50,595 nucleotides of DNA from Tissierellia bacterium (lineage in GTDB: Bacteria > Bacillota > Clostridia > Tissierellales > Tissierellaceae). Positions 1-6,983 of this stretch are shown here, in pieces; positions within the stretch are counted from its first letter, which is position 1; each line of letters starts with the position of its first letter. The stretch lies in contig JAQVYQ010000006.1 of assembly GCA_028708575.1 (NCBI GenBank), forward strand, positions 1 to 50,595, written 5' to 3'. The notes under the pieces were generated by a model that did no database searches, was not told where the DNA came from, and saw only the letters and a list, made by a program, of their open reading frames with translations. A program made the translations under genes and the position numbers.

Positions 1-1
1 T

Positions 2-103
2 GAGTCTCAAGGAGAAGTCGATGACACTCTATCTAATAAAACTATTATACACAATAAAGTGTATACATTTGTTAAAAAAGGATTATGCGTTATCCTTAAT
101 TAA
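2..103 (+). CDS. Possible 3' end of an upstream gene (partial, unknown)
   Basis: An open frame enters from the left edge and stops with TAA at 101-103, giving 33 residues ending in VKKGLCVILN. Hydrophobic and charged residues are mixed as in a real protein C-terminus, but there is too little to assign a family. The next gene begins 68 bases later with its own strong ribosome binding site. This could equally be a chance open frame. Confidence 0.3.
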   Translation, partial: ESQGEVDDTLSNKTIIHNKVYTFVKKGLCVILN

Positions 104-170
104 CGTAAATACATTATATAAGGAGATAGATACTAAACTCAGTCAATATTAAATTAGGAGGAATATTCAA

Positions 171-1088
171 TTGAAAAGTTTAAGTAAAAGAGTTACATTT
201 ATTATTACAGTACTTATGATATTATCTATAGGTGTATCAAGTATCGCATTTGCAGATAATAGTGAAAAACTTGCTATTACTGCTAAAGTTAATAGTTCTT
301 CTGTTTTGGTTAATGGTGATAAAGTAGATTTTGATTCTTATAATATTAATGATAATAACTACTTTAAATTAAGGGATTTAGCTAAGATAGTTAATGTAAC
401 TGAAAAGCAATTTGAAGTAGAATGGGATAATGATAAAAAAGCTATAGAACTAATATCAAATGCACCATATACTGAAGTAGGTGGAGAATTAGTAGCAGGA
501 GATGGAGTAGAGAAAGCAGCAATATTAAATACGTCTACTATATATAAAGATGGACAAGAAATTGAATTAGTTGCATATACAATTAAGGGTAATAATTATT
601 TTAATCTAAGAGATATAGCTCAGTGCTTTGATATAGGTGTTACATGGGATGGAGAAACTAATACTGTTGGAATAGATACAAGCATAGGATACGAGACAAG
701 TGAATCAGAAGAAAAGGCAGAGCCAATAGAAGTAGAAAATAATTTAGAAACAACAGAATATGAAGAAATCACTGAAACAACAGAAGAAGAAATTATTCCT
801 AAGGCGTCTTTTATTAGTCCTGTTGAAATCTTAATTGATTTTGGATCACCACTTCCAGCTACTAAAGCTGGTGAAATTTATGTTGCACTTGTTTATATAG
901 ATTGGGATGGTGTTTCACCATGGGAAATTGGTATAAATCTTAATCTACAAGCAGGTCAAGTTAGTCAAATTATTGATTTATCTAATGGAGTACCTGAATT
1001 CAAATTACCAGGGTCTGGAACCTATGAATTATTTTTTGGAGATTTTGGAAATGTAATTTTAGAAGTTTCAGAAGAAATTCTTAAATAA
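171..1088 (+). CDS. Secreted stalk-domain (copper amine oxidase N-terminal-like) protein
   Basis: The TTG start at 171 is chosen because an AGGAGG lies 9 bases upstream. The 305-residue product has a signal peptide (positive KSLSKR, hydrophobic core 8-25, likely cleavage after AFA28). Two copies of the stalk-type fold follow at about 45-97 and 122-170, each with an (N)NYFxLRD motif, as in the copper amine oxidase N-terminal domain family (PF07833). An acidic Glu/Thr-rich linker at about 175-210 leads to a C-terminal domain of about 95 residues that I do not recognise, probably beta-rich. These domains are common on clostridial surface proteins and usually act as wall or polymer-associated modules rather than as oxidases. 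No catalytic copper site is visible. Its job here is unknown. Confidence 0.75.
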   Translation: MKSLSKRVTFIITVLMILSIGVSSIAFADNSEKLAITAKVNSSSVLVNGDKVDFDSYNINDNNYFKLRDLAKIVNVTEKQFEVEWDNDKKAIELISNAPYTEVGGELVAGDGVEKAAILNTSTIYKDGQEIELVAYTIKGNNYFNLRDIAQCFDIGVTWDGETNTVGIDTSIGYETSESEEKAEPIEVENNLETTEYEEITETTEEEIIPKASFISPVEILIDFGSPLPATKAGEIYVALVYIDWDGVSPWEIGINLNLQAGQVSQIIDLSNGVPEFKLPGSGTYELFFGDFGNVILEVSEEILK

Positions 1089-1135
1089 GAAAAGATAATT
1101 AGAAAGAACGTATTGAATCTCATAGGAGGGGTTTA

Positions 1136-2014
1136 ATGTCTCAGAATAAGAAAATACTTAAAACAGGAATAATAATGATTCTAATAACACTTGTAATTTC
1201 TGTGTCAATATCATTCTTTTTAAGACTCGATAAACCAGTGTTTTTAAAATCATATCTTGAATTAAAACTTCATGAATTAGATAATGGATACTATAGGGAT
1301 AGTCAATTTGAATTAAGATATATAACCAATGCAAATGATTATAGGGTAGTAAATGGTATTGAGTTTATAGATATGCCTGAATTACATGCCTGCGCCAGTG
1401 AATACAATCATGGATTTATGTTTAGTGGATTTAATGACACAAGTAAAACTATGCCTGGACAAATTGAAGCTATGTATAGTCTCCGTACAGTATATATACA
1501 ATTAGATACTTATATAGTAGAAGATCCAATAGACGAACTACATTTAACTAGAGCAAAGGTGTATTTTTCAGACGGTTATATACAAACTGTAGATATTGGT
1601 GATATAGTTTTAATTGATGACGAAAAAACAAATGATTATTTGGAATTTAAAGGTTCAGGTTCATCGGATACCAATCTCTTTGCGGTTAAAGAAGATATTA
1701 CACTTTTAAAAGTGGATAGTCCTTTATTAATGAATATTGAAGATTTAATTGATATTGAAATAGATAACACAGATTATAGGAATGTAAAGGGAATTAAGTA
1801 TTCAAAAGGTCATAGTCTTCAAACTAAATCCGTCTTAAGTGAAATCAATGATCCTATTTCAAAGTTAAACTCTTATCACATAAGACCAAGGATATATTTT
1901 GAGGATAATGAAAGAAATATATTATATACCGATGTTAATGGGTTTTATTATAAAGGACATAACTTTGAATTACTTGATTTAATTAAATACCTAAGAGCAG
2001 AGGAGGCAATTTAA
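1136..2014 (+). CDS. Unknown membrane-anchored extracytoplasmic protein
   Basis: ATG at 1136 is preceded by AGGAGGGG. The 292-residue product has a short basic N-terminus and one membrane segment at about 11-29, which may be an uncleaved signal anchor. A soluble region of about 260 residues follows, rich in Tyr, Asp and Ile, presumably outside the cell. I recognise no family. The stop codon overlaps the start of the next membrane gene by one base (TAATG), so the two are translationally coupled and may work together. Confidence 0.6.
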   Translation: MSQNKKILKTGIIMILITLVISVSISFFLRLDKPVFLKSYLELKLHELDNGYYRDSQFELRYITNANDYRVVNGIEFIDMPELHACASEYNHGFMFSGFNDTSKTMPGQIEAMYSLRTVYIQLDTYIVEDPIDELHLTRAKVYFSDGYIQTVDIGDIVLIDDEKTNDYLEFKGSGSSDTNLFAVKEDITLLKVDSPLLMNIEDLIDIEIDNTDYRNVKGIKYSKGHSLQTKSVLSEINDPISKLNSYHIRPRIYFEDNERNILYTDVNGFYYKGHNFELLDLIKYLRAEEAI

Positions 2015-2562
2015 TGGTAAAAGGATATAAGAATATATTTTGGGGTGTATTTATTGCTACTTTTAATATAAACTTAGCTTTCATTAAGATACTTCCTGCT
2101 TTTATTGGATGGATAATTGTTCATAATGGAATTAAAATTTTAATGGAGGAATTTAAAACTCAATCCTTTGAAAAGGCAATTAAATATTCAAAATACCTGA
2201 TTGTCTTATCTATAATTGGAGAATTCCTATCTTTATTTGCTGGTATAAGTATTAATAGTATAGTACTCTTTTCTTATTTCCCTGTAGTAACAGCAATTAT
2301 AGAACTATTAATGATTTTTTATATAATTGATGGATCCATAGAATATTTTAAAGAAATCGAAGAAGAAATCTATGCCACACAGTACGAAATAAATTTAAAA
2401 ACTTATACAATTTTCTTTGTAATAGAAATTATTCTTATGTGCATAGGACTAATGTTAAATAACATCTTATTGACTATTGCTGTAATATTAGCAATAATCT
2501 TGAGAATAAGTGTAATGGTTATGATTAATAATTTAAAGAAGCTGTATATAAATCATATTTGA
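2014..2562 (+). CDS. Unknown multi-pass membrane protein
   Basis: The ATG at 2014 overlaps the stop of the preceding gene, with GAGGAGG just upstream. The 182-residue product is almost entirely hydrophobic, with about four or five membrane segments. A charged loop at about 110-128 (EYFKEIEEEIY) separates the last pair. No family is recognised. Coupling to the single-pass protein upstream suggests a two-component membrane complex. The next gene starts 54 bases on, behind its own promoter-like motif, so this gene probably ends a transcript. Confidence 0.55.
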   Translation: MVKGYKNIFWGVFIATFNINLAFIKILPAFIGWIIVHNGIKILMEEFKTQSFEKAIKYSKYLIVLSIIGEFLSLFAGISINSIVLFSYFPVVTAIIELLMIFYIIDGSIEYFKEIEEEIYATQYEINLKTYTIFFVIEIILMCIGLMLNNILLTIAVILAIILRISVMVMINNLKKLYINHI

Positions 2563-2565
2563 TTA

Positions 2566-2593
2566 TGCAATAAAACAAACTGTTAAAGCGTTA
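2566..2593 (+). promoter_or_regulatory. Putative ECF-sigma-dependent promoter of the sigma gene
   Basis: TGCAATAAAAC (2566-2576), an 11-base spacer, then GCGTTA (2588-2593). The same two blocks with the same spacing occur at 4440-4467, before the secreted PepSY gene. Read as a promoter, TGCAAT and GCGTTA are 16 bases apart, and CGTT-type -10 boxes are typical of ECF sigma factors. Autoregulation by the adjacent sigma factor is inferred. Confidence 0.5.
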
Positions 2594-2616
2594 TCTAATT
2601 AGGAGGAGTTGTTGAA

Positions 2617-3213
2617 ATGCTTTTATTCACCTTTATTATGGATGATGAGCCAAAACGTTCAAATACCAAAGAAATTCAAATAGATGAAAATCTATTCAAA
2701 CGTATTGGCAATAATGATATGGAAGCATTAGAAGAACTATATCATCTTACAGAGCGGACACTTTACGCCTACCTATTATCAATTGTAAAAAATCATGATG
2801 AAACATTGGATTTAATGCAGGAAACATATATAAAGATTATGTCATCAGCTCATCTGTACAAACCAATGGGTAAGCCCTTAGCTTGGATATTTACTGTAGC
2901 TAAAAATCTATACTTATCTAGATTAAGAAAAAACAAAAGAGTGATTGATATGGATTCTGTAGAGCTTTTTGATGATTTAAGATTTTCCTATATAACTGAT
3001 CCTGATGACAAAATTGTTTTAGAAAGCGCATTTGATATTTTAGATGAAGAAGAAAGGCAAATTATATTCTTATATGCAGTATCAGGGCTCAAACACAGAG
3101 AAATTGCAGAAAGCATTGGCCTTAAACTTTCAACAACACTTTCAAAATATCATAGAGCATTAAAAAAGCTAAGGAACCATCTTACAGAAGGGGGTGTAGG
3201 TTATGAAGGATAA
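2617..3213 (+). CDS. ECF-type RNA polymerase sigma factor
   Basis: The 198-residue product has the two-domain layout of extracytoplasmic-function sigma factors. Region 2 is at about 36-105, including DLMQETYIKIM and the helix ending AWIFTVAKNLYLSRLRK. Region 4 is at about 134-187, with a helix-turn-helix in LKHREIAESIGLKLSTT. The ATG at 2617 follows GGAGGAG. ATG 2638 is a possible alternative start but is worse placed. The stop overlaps the next gene by 11 bases, and that gene encodes a membrane protein with RsgI-like features, the usual sigma/anti-sigma arrangement. A promoter-like motif shared with 4440-4467 lies just upstream. The exact ECF group is not assignable by eye. Confidence 0.85.
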   Translation: MLLFTFIMDDEPKRSNTKEIQIDENLFKRIGNNDMEALEELYHLTERTLYAYLLSIVKNHDETLDLMQETYIKIMSSAHLYKPMGKPLAWIFTVAKNLYLSRLRKNKRVIDMDSVELFDDLRFSYITDPDDKIVLESAFDILDEEERQIIFLYAVSGLKHREIAESIGLKLSTTLSKYHRALKKLRNHLTEGGVGYEG

Positions 3214-4411
3214 AGAGATTCTTGCTTATATAAGAAGTGGCATAGATGAAATGCCTATTAATATATTAGATAATATTAAAAGTACAATAGTTGTAAAAAT
3301 GATTGAACATGACGATATTACAAGACAGGATGAGAAAAAATCCATTAAACCTTTAATGTCCTTTGTATCTGTAGCTGCAGTTTTTCTATTAGTATTTTTT
3401 AATATACAAGAGTTTAGATTGCCCGATAGCCATATTTATTTAGACATCAATCCAAGTATTCATATTACAACAAATAAAAGGGATAATGTAATAGATTTAG
3501 TGGCAATTAATAATGACGCAATAGGAATTATTGAAGGAATTGAATATAAAGGTAAGGACCTTGACATAGTTACGGAAGAGATTATGAATTCCATAGTTGA
3601 TAAATCTTATTTTAATAATGACTATGATGTAATGCTAGTGTCAGTATATAATAAAGATTCGGAGAAAAGTAAAAATCAAGTTGATAAATTAAATCGAGTA
3701 ATTAAGAATAAACTTGACGCTAATAATGCACATCCAATAATACTGTCACAGTCATTAGATAAGAGTAATACAGTTGAGGAGTTTGCTGAAGAATATGGAG
3801 TTTCTATAGGGAAGATGACCTATATTAGAAATTTAATAATACAAAACCCAGAATTGAAAACTGAAGAATTGGTTTATTTATCATTAAATGAATTAATCAA
3901 AATATCACAAAATACTGGAATAGGACCACTAGTTCAAGAAAAAACTCCAACTCTAATTAATGATGAAGACGATGATGATGAAAATGATTATAAGGACCAT
4001 GATGACGATGATTGGGATGATCATGATAAAAAGAATAAAACAAAATCAATAAAGAAAAGAGTTATAGGAGAAGCAAGAGCAAAAGAAATAGCTTTAGAAC
4101 TTGCTAATGGGAAGATAGTAAAATTTGAATTTGATGATGATGACGATGATCCAGAATATAAATTTGAGATAATAGCATATGGTTATGAGTATGAAATTGA
4201 AATCGACGCATTCTCAGGTAAAGTTATAAAATTTAAACAAGATGATTATGATGAAGATGACGATGACGATGACGACCATGACCATGACCGTAATGACAAA
4301 GATGACCATGACGACCATGACCATGATGATGAAGATGGCCATAATAACCATAATGACCATAATGATGGCAATGATGAAGATGATGATGATGATGACGATG
4401 ATGACGATTAA
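3203..4411 (+). CDS. RsgI-like transmembrane anti-sigma factor with PepSY domain and Asp/His-rich tail
   Basis: This 402-residue protein has a cytoplasmic N-terminus of about 50 residues, presumed to bind sigma, and one membrane segment (about 51-67). A region resembling the periplasmic middle domain of RsgI follows, with LDINPSI around Asn83-Pro84. In clostridial RsgI proteins the conserved Asn-Pro is an autoproteolysis site. Residues 287-350 form a PepSY-like domain (AKEIAL, DDDDDPEYKFEI, YEIEIDAFSGKV). The last ~55 residues are almost only Asp, His, Asn and Glu, suggesting metal binding outside the cell. The start overlaps the sigma gene by 11 bases, so synthesis is coupled. It differs from cellulosome RsgI proteins in having PepSY instead of a carbohydrate-binding sensor. 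The stimulus is unknown. Confidence 0.75.
   Translation: MKDKEILAYIRSGIDEMPINILDNIKSTIVVKMIEHDDITRQDEKKSIKPLMSFVSVAAVFLLVFFNIQEFRLPDSHIYLDINPSIHITTNKRDNVIDLVAINNDAIGIIEGIEYKGKDLDIVTEEIMNSIVDKSYFNNDYDVMLVSVYNKDSEKSKNQVDKLNRVIKNKLDANNAHPIILSQSLDKSNTVEEFAEEYGVSIGKMTYIRNLIIQNPELKTEELVYLSLNELIKISQNTGIGPLVQEKTPTLINDEDDDDENDYKDHDDDDWDDHDKKNKTKSIKKRVIGEARAKEIALELANGKIVKFEFDDDDDDPEYKFEIIAYGYEYEIEIDAFSGKVIKFKQDDYDEDDDDDDDHDHDRNDKDDHDDHDHDDEDGHNNHNDHNDGNDEDDDDDDDDDD
4061..4255 (+). repeat. PepSY-coding unit in the anti-sigma gene
   Basis: This ~195-base unit starts at the codons for VIGEARAKEIAL and ends at KVIKFKQDDYD. It closely matches three units in the next gene (5138, 5345, 5591). It is most like the third, sharing the YEYEIEIDA and SGKV variants and the preceding (K)SIKK linker. 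Confidence 0.7.
4240..4411 (+). repeat. GAT/GAC/CAT triplet-rich low-complexity tract
   Basis: A run of GAT, GAC, CAT and AAT codons encodes the Asp/His/Asn tail of the anti-sigma factor and ends with ten Asp codons before the TAA. Such near-perfect triplet tracts are prone to replication slippage, so tail length may vary between strains. The long open frames in other phases across this stretch are artefacts of the repeat. Confidence 0.8.
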
Positions 4412-4439
4412 TATTTTATTAATATTATTTTGAAATTCG

Positions 4440-4467
4440 TGCAATAAAACTAGAAGCTAGTGCGTTA
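4440..4467 (+). promoter_or_regulatory. Putative ECF-sigma-dependent promoter of the secreted PepSY gene
   Basis: TGCAATAAAAC (4440-4450), 11 bases, GCGTTA (4462-4467). Both blocks and the spacing are identical to 2566-2593. The gene start lies about 40 bases downstream, a sensible promoter distance. Confidence 0.5.
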
Positions 4468-4507
4468 ACTTAGTATAAAGGTAATCAAAACACAAGGAGG
4501 TATGAAA

Positions 4508-5812
4508 ATGGGAAACAAAAAGAAAATAAGTATGTTAGCTATAACCATTTTAGTAGCAACAGTAGCAGTTGTGGGGATTAATCTTACTAAGCCTGCCTAC
4601 GCATTAACAATGGATGTGAATCCAAGTATAGAAATAGTCTCAAATAAGCTTAATAGGGTAGTTGAAGTGAATCCATTAAATGAAGATGCTAAGGAGTTGT
4701 TAAAAGATTTTGATTTAAAAGACAGAAACCTACACAAAACAGTTGAGGATCTTGCGGACTTAATGGTATTAAAAGGGTATATTTCTGGTGGAAAAGATAA
4801 TGTAGTAATGATCACAGTTGATGATAATAGCGCTAATAAAAATGCAGTTAGCAGCTTAAATAAGGTAATAGCAGCATATTTAGAAAACAAACAAATTGAA
4901 GCAACTATCTTAAACCAGATTATTACTAAGGAATATGGAGATAAAACTGGTAAGGAAATAGTTGCTGAGAAGATTAGTGATAAAGACGATGTTTTAGATT
5001 ATGAAAACTTATTAGATATGAGTTTAAGAGAGTTAATCACATTAGCAGAAGAAAGAGGTATTGCTCCACAGGCACTATTATCAAATATATTGAAAATAGA
5101 AGGGGAAAGTAAGGATAAAGCCAAAGCTAATAACCAAATTATAGGAGAAGCTAAAGCAAAAGAGATAGCGTTAAACCTAGTCAATGGAAAAATAGTAAAG
5201 TTTAAATTTGATAATGACGATGATGATCCAGAATATGAAATAAAGATAATTACAAATGGTCATAAATATGAAATAAAAATAGATGCTTATACAGGTAAAG
5301 TTATAGAGTTTGAAAAAGATGATGATTCTGATATAGAGAAAAAAGTTATAGGAGAAGCTAAAGCAAAAGAGATAGCATTAGGCTTAGTCAATGGAGAAAT
5401 AGTAAAGTTTAAATTTGATGATGACGATGATGATCCAGAATATGAAATTAAGATAATTGCAGATGGTCATAAATATGAAATAGAGATAGATGCTTATACA
5501 GGTAAAGTTTTAGAGTTTGAAAAAGACGATGATTATAATGATAATAAGAATAATAAGGATAATAACAAATCAAAGTCAATAAAGAAAAAAGTTATTAGCG
5601 AAGTAAGAGCAAAAGAAATAGCTTTAGGATTAGTGAATGGGAAAATAGTAAATTTTGAATTTGATAATGATGACGATGATCCAGAATATAAACTTGAGAT
5701 AATTGCAAATGGTTATGAATATGAAATTGAAATTGATGCATATTCAGGCAAAGTTTTAGAATTTGAAAAAGATGATTATGACAAAGATGACAAAGATGAC
5801 AAAGATGACTAA
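4508..5812 (+). CDS. Secreted RsgI-middle-domain protein with three PepSY repeats
   Basis: AAGGAGG ends at 4500. The ATG at 4502 is too close to it, so the ATG at 4508 is preferred (434 residues). A signal peptide (MGNKKK, hydrophobic core about 8-24, likely cleavage after AYA32) is followed at once by MDVNPSIEI, the same RsgI-type Asn-Pro motif as in the anti-sigma factor upstream. The RsgI-like domain runs to about 195. Three PepSY-like units follow at about 211-275, 280-344 and 362-426, each with AKEIAL, an Asp run before PEY, and a GKV(I/L)EFEKDD end. The tail is Lys/Asp-rich. It lacks a cytoplasmic sigma-binding part, so it is not itself an anti-sigma factor. It may be an effector or decoy of the same sensing system. 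PepSY domains often act as inhibitors or regulators outside the cell. Confidence 0.7.
   Translation: MGNKKKISMLAITILVATVAVVGINLTKPAYALTMDVNPSIEIVSNKLNRVVEVNPLNEDAKELLKDFDLKDRNLHKTVEDLADLMVLKGYISGGKDNVVMITVDDNSANKNAVSSLNKVIAAYLENKQIEATILNQIITKEYGDKTGKEIVAEKISDKDDVLDYENLLDMSLRELITLAEERGIAPQALLSNILKIEGESKDKAKANNQIIGEAKAKEIALNLVNGKIVKFKFDNDDDDPEYEIKIITNGHKYEIKIDAYTGKVIEFEKDDDSDIEKKVIGEAKAKEIALGLVNGEIVKFKFDDDDDDPEYEIKIIADGHKYEIEIDAYTGKVLEFEKDDDYNDNKNNKDNNKSKSIKKKVISEVRAKEIALGLVNGKIVNFEFDNDDDDPEYKLEIIANGYEYEIEIDAYSGKVLEFEKDDYDKDDKDDKDD
5138..5335 (+). repeat. PepSY-coding repeat unit 1
   Basis: Encodes IIGEAKAKEIALNLVNGKIV through KVIEFEKDDDSD. It is very similar in both bases and residues to unit 2, indicating recent tandem duplication. 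Confidence 0.7.
5345..5542 (+). repeat. PepSY-coding repeat unit 2
   Basis: Encodes VIGEAKAKEIALGLVNGEIV through KVLEFEKDDDYN. Together with unit 1 it carries the GHKYEI(K/E)IDAYTGKV variant. Confidence 0.7.
5591..5785 (+). repeat. PepSY-coding repeat unit 3
   Basis: Encodes VISEVRAKEIALGLVNGKIV through KVLEFEKDDYDK. It carries the GYEYEIEIDAYSGKV variant and is nearer to the unit in the anti-sigma gene (4061-4255) than to units 1 and 2. Confidence 0.7.
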
Positions 5813-5813
5813 T

Positions 5814-5877
5814 TAGGAATATCTTCAGGCTTGAAATGTTACGAGTCTTAAGCCCTTATTTTTAAAGATATCCTTAG
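5814..5877 (+). terminator. Possible terminator after the PepSY gene
   Basis: GGCTT (5828-5832) can pair with AAGCC (5850-5854), followed by CTTATTTTT. Flanking AGGAATATCTT and AAGATATCCTT arms can extend the stem with a bulge. It lies right after the stop codon. The stem is weaker than the hairpin at 5949-5995. Confidence 0.4.
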
Positions 5878-5948
5878 CTTAATGACTGTGAAATAATTTG
5901 TGCCTACAAAGAAGATGAACTAATAGATGTTTGGGAAATAAATATGAT

Positions 5949-5995
5949 AAAGGAGCTATAGACATACCTGTGGTAAGGTAGTGTATAGCTCCTTT
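5949..5995. terminator. Bidirectional terminator between convergent genes
   Basis: AAAGGAGCTATA (5949-5960) and TATAGCTCCTTT (5984-5995) form a perfect 12-bp stem, with a further TACC/GGTA pairing inside the loop. It is flanked by A- and T-rich ends. It sits between the PepSY gene and the ABC gene on the other strand. Confidence 0.75.
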
Positions 5996-6005
5996 ATTAT
6001 TAGCT

Positions 6006-6791
6006 TTATTTTTTATCATAATCCAGATGAATCAAGGTTCTATCTCCAGATTTTTCACATATTATTGGCCTTTCGAAGAAGTCAGTTAAGTTTTCCTTAG
6101 TTAAAGTTTTATCTGTATTTCCTGCTATATGAATTTCCCCTTTTCTAAGCAACAATGTATGTGTGAAGTTAGGAAGTATTTCTTCAGTATGATGTGTTAC
6201 ATAAATAAGGGTAGGGGCATTTGTATCTTGACTTAAATTTTTAATTATAGCTAATAGATTTTCTCTTGCAATAATATCAAGACCTGTGCAAGGCTCATCT
6301 AGAATTAATAGTTCAGGTTGAGCCATCAATCCTCTTGCAATTAATACTCTCTGCTTTTCGCCATGAGAAAAGGTTCTATACTCTCTATTTGTAAGCTTTT
6401 TAGCATTAAGTCTGTCAAGACATTGATGAGCAAGTATGCGATCATCTTCCGTAATTTCATCATAAACATCTACTGTAGCAAATTTACCACTTAATACAAT
6501 ATCTAGAGCAGTACTATAATCGTGAAATCTTTCCTGAATAGAAGAACTAACCCAACCAATGGATTTTCTTAATTTCCTCATATCATATTTTCCAACTGTT
6601 TTACCTAGGACTGTTAATTCTCCCTCAGAAGGAAAGATGTAGCCATTTATAAGATTCAATAAAGTTGTCTTTCCAGCACCATTTAACCCTAGAATAGCCC
6701 AATGTTCACCTTGATTTATAGTCCAATTAATGTTTTTAAGTAAATATATATTATTCCTTTTTATAGAAACATTTTTTAATTCAATTATCAT
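6006..6791 (-). CDS. ylmA: ABC transporter ATP-binding protein, YlmA-like
   Basis: This 261-residue nucleotide-binding subunit has Walker A GLNGAGKT (35-42), an unusual signature FSHGE (141-145) in place of LSGGQ, Walker B LLILDE (161-166) followed by PCTGLD, and the H-loop His at 200. Length, the NWTINQGEHWAILG start and the HGEKQR signature resemble B. subtilis YlmA and the ModF-like ATPases. It stands alone with no permease gene nearby, so the transported substrate, if any, is unknown. AAGGAGG precedes the ATG on the minus strand. The family and ATPase role are sure; the YlmA name is a likely match only. Confidence 0.8.
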   Translation of the reverse strand: MIIELKNVSIKRNNIYLLKNINWTINQGEHWAILGLNGAGKTTLLNLINGYIFPSEGELTVLGKTVGKYDMRKLRKSIGWVSSSIQERFHDYSTALDIVLSGKFATVDVYDEITEDDRILAHQCLDRLNAKKLTNREYRTFSHGEKQRVLIARGLMAQPELLILDEPCTGLDIIARENLLAIIKNLSQDTNAPTLIYVTHHTEEILPNFTHTLLLRKGEIHIAGNTDKTLTKENLTDFFERPIICEKSGDRTLIHLDYDKK

Positions 6792-6833
6792 ATCTAGTAA
6801 CCTCCTTATAGATTTTAATTATAACTAATAAGA

Positions 6834-6880
6834 GGCTTAATGTCACTGCTAGATTTATAAACAAATATTATATTATATAA
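6834..6880 (+). repeat. Imperfect dispersed repeat, copy A
   Basis: GGCTTAATGTCAC at 6834 is identical to 13 bases at 7983. A partly conserved stretch (..TAG....ACAAA then AT-rich) follows. It lies upstream of the minus-strand ABC gene. Its role is unknown. Confidence 0.35.
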
Positions 6881-6928
6881 AAATTATTATAATACTAATA
6901 TTGTATAGAGCTTTTAGCTCTAGTTAGG

Positions 6929-6957
6929 CATAAAAATAGCCTCTAGTTTATAGAGGC
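6929..6957 (-). terminator. Terminator of the flavin reductase-rubredoxin gene
   Basis: GCCTCTA/TAGAGGC (6939-6957), a 7-bp stem with a 5-base loop. On the minus strand it is followed by TATTTTTATG. It lies 27 bases past the stop of the gene ending at 6984. Confidence 0.7.
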
Positions 6958-6983
6958 ATAAATTTTATTTTATTTATTATATT

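Noticed and set aside
87..94. GCGTTATC before the stalk-domain gene as a third ECF promoter
   Set aside because: The TGCAATAAAAC block is absent at the matching distance and the site lies inside a possible upstream coding end.
4214..4444. Long open frames on both strands across the Asp/His tract, encoding Ile/Val/Met-rich or Met/Thr-rich products
   Set aside because: They are other-phase readings of the GAT/GAC/CAT triplet repeat, with no binding site or natural composition.
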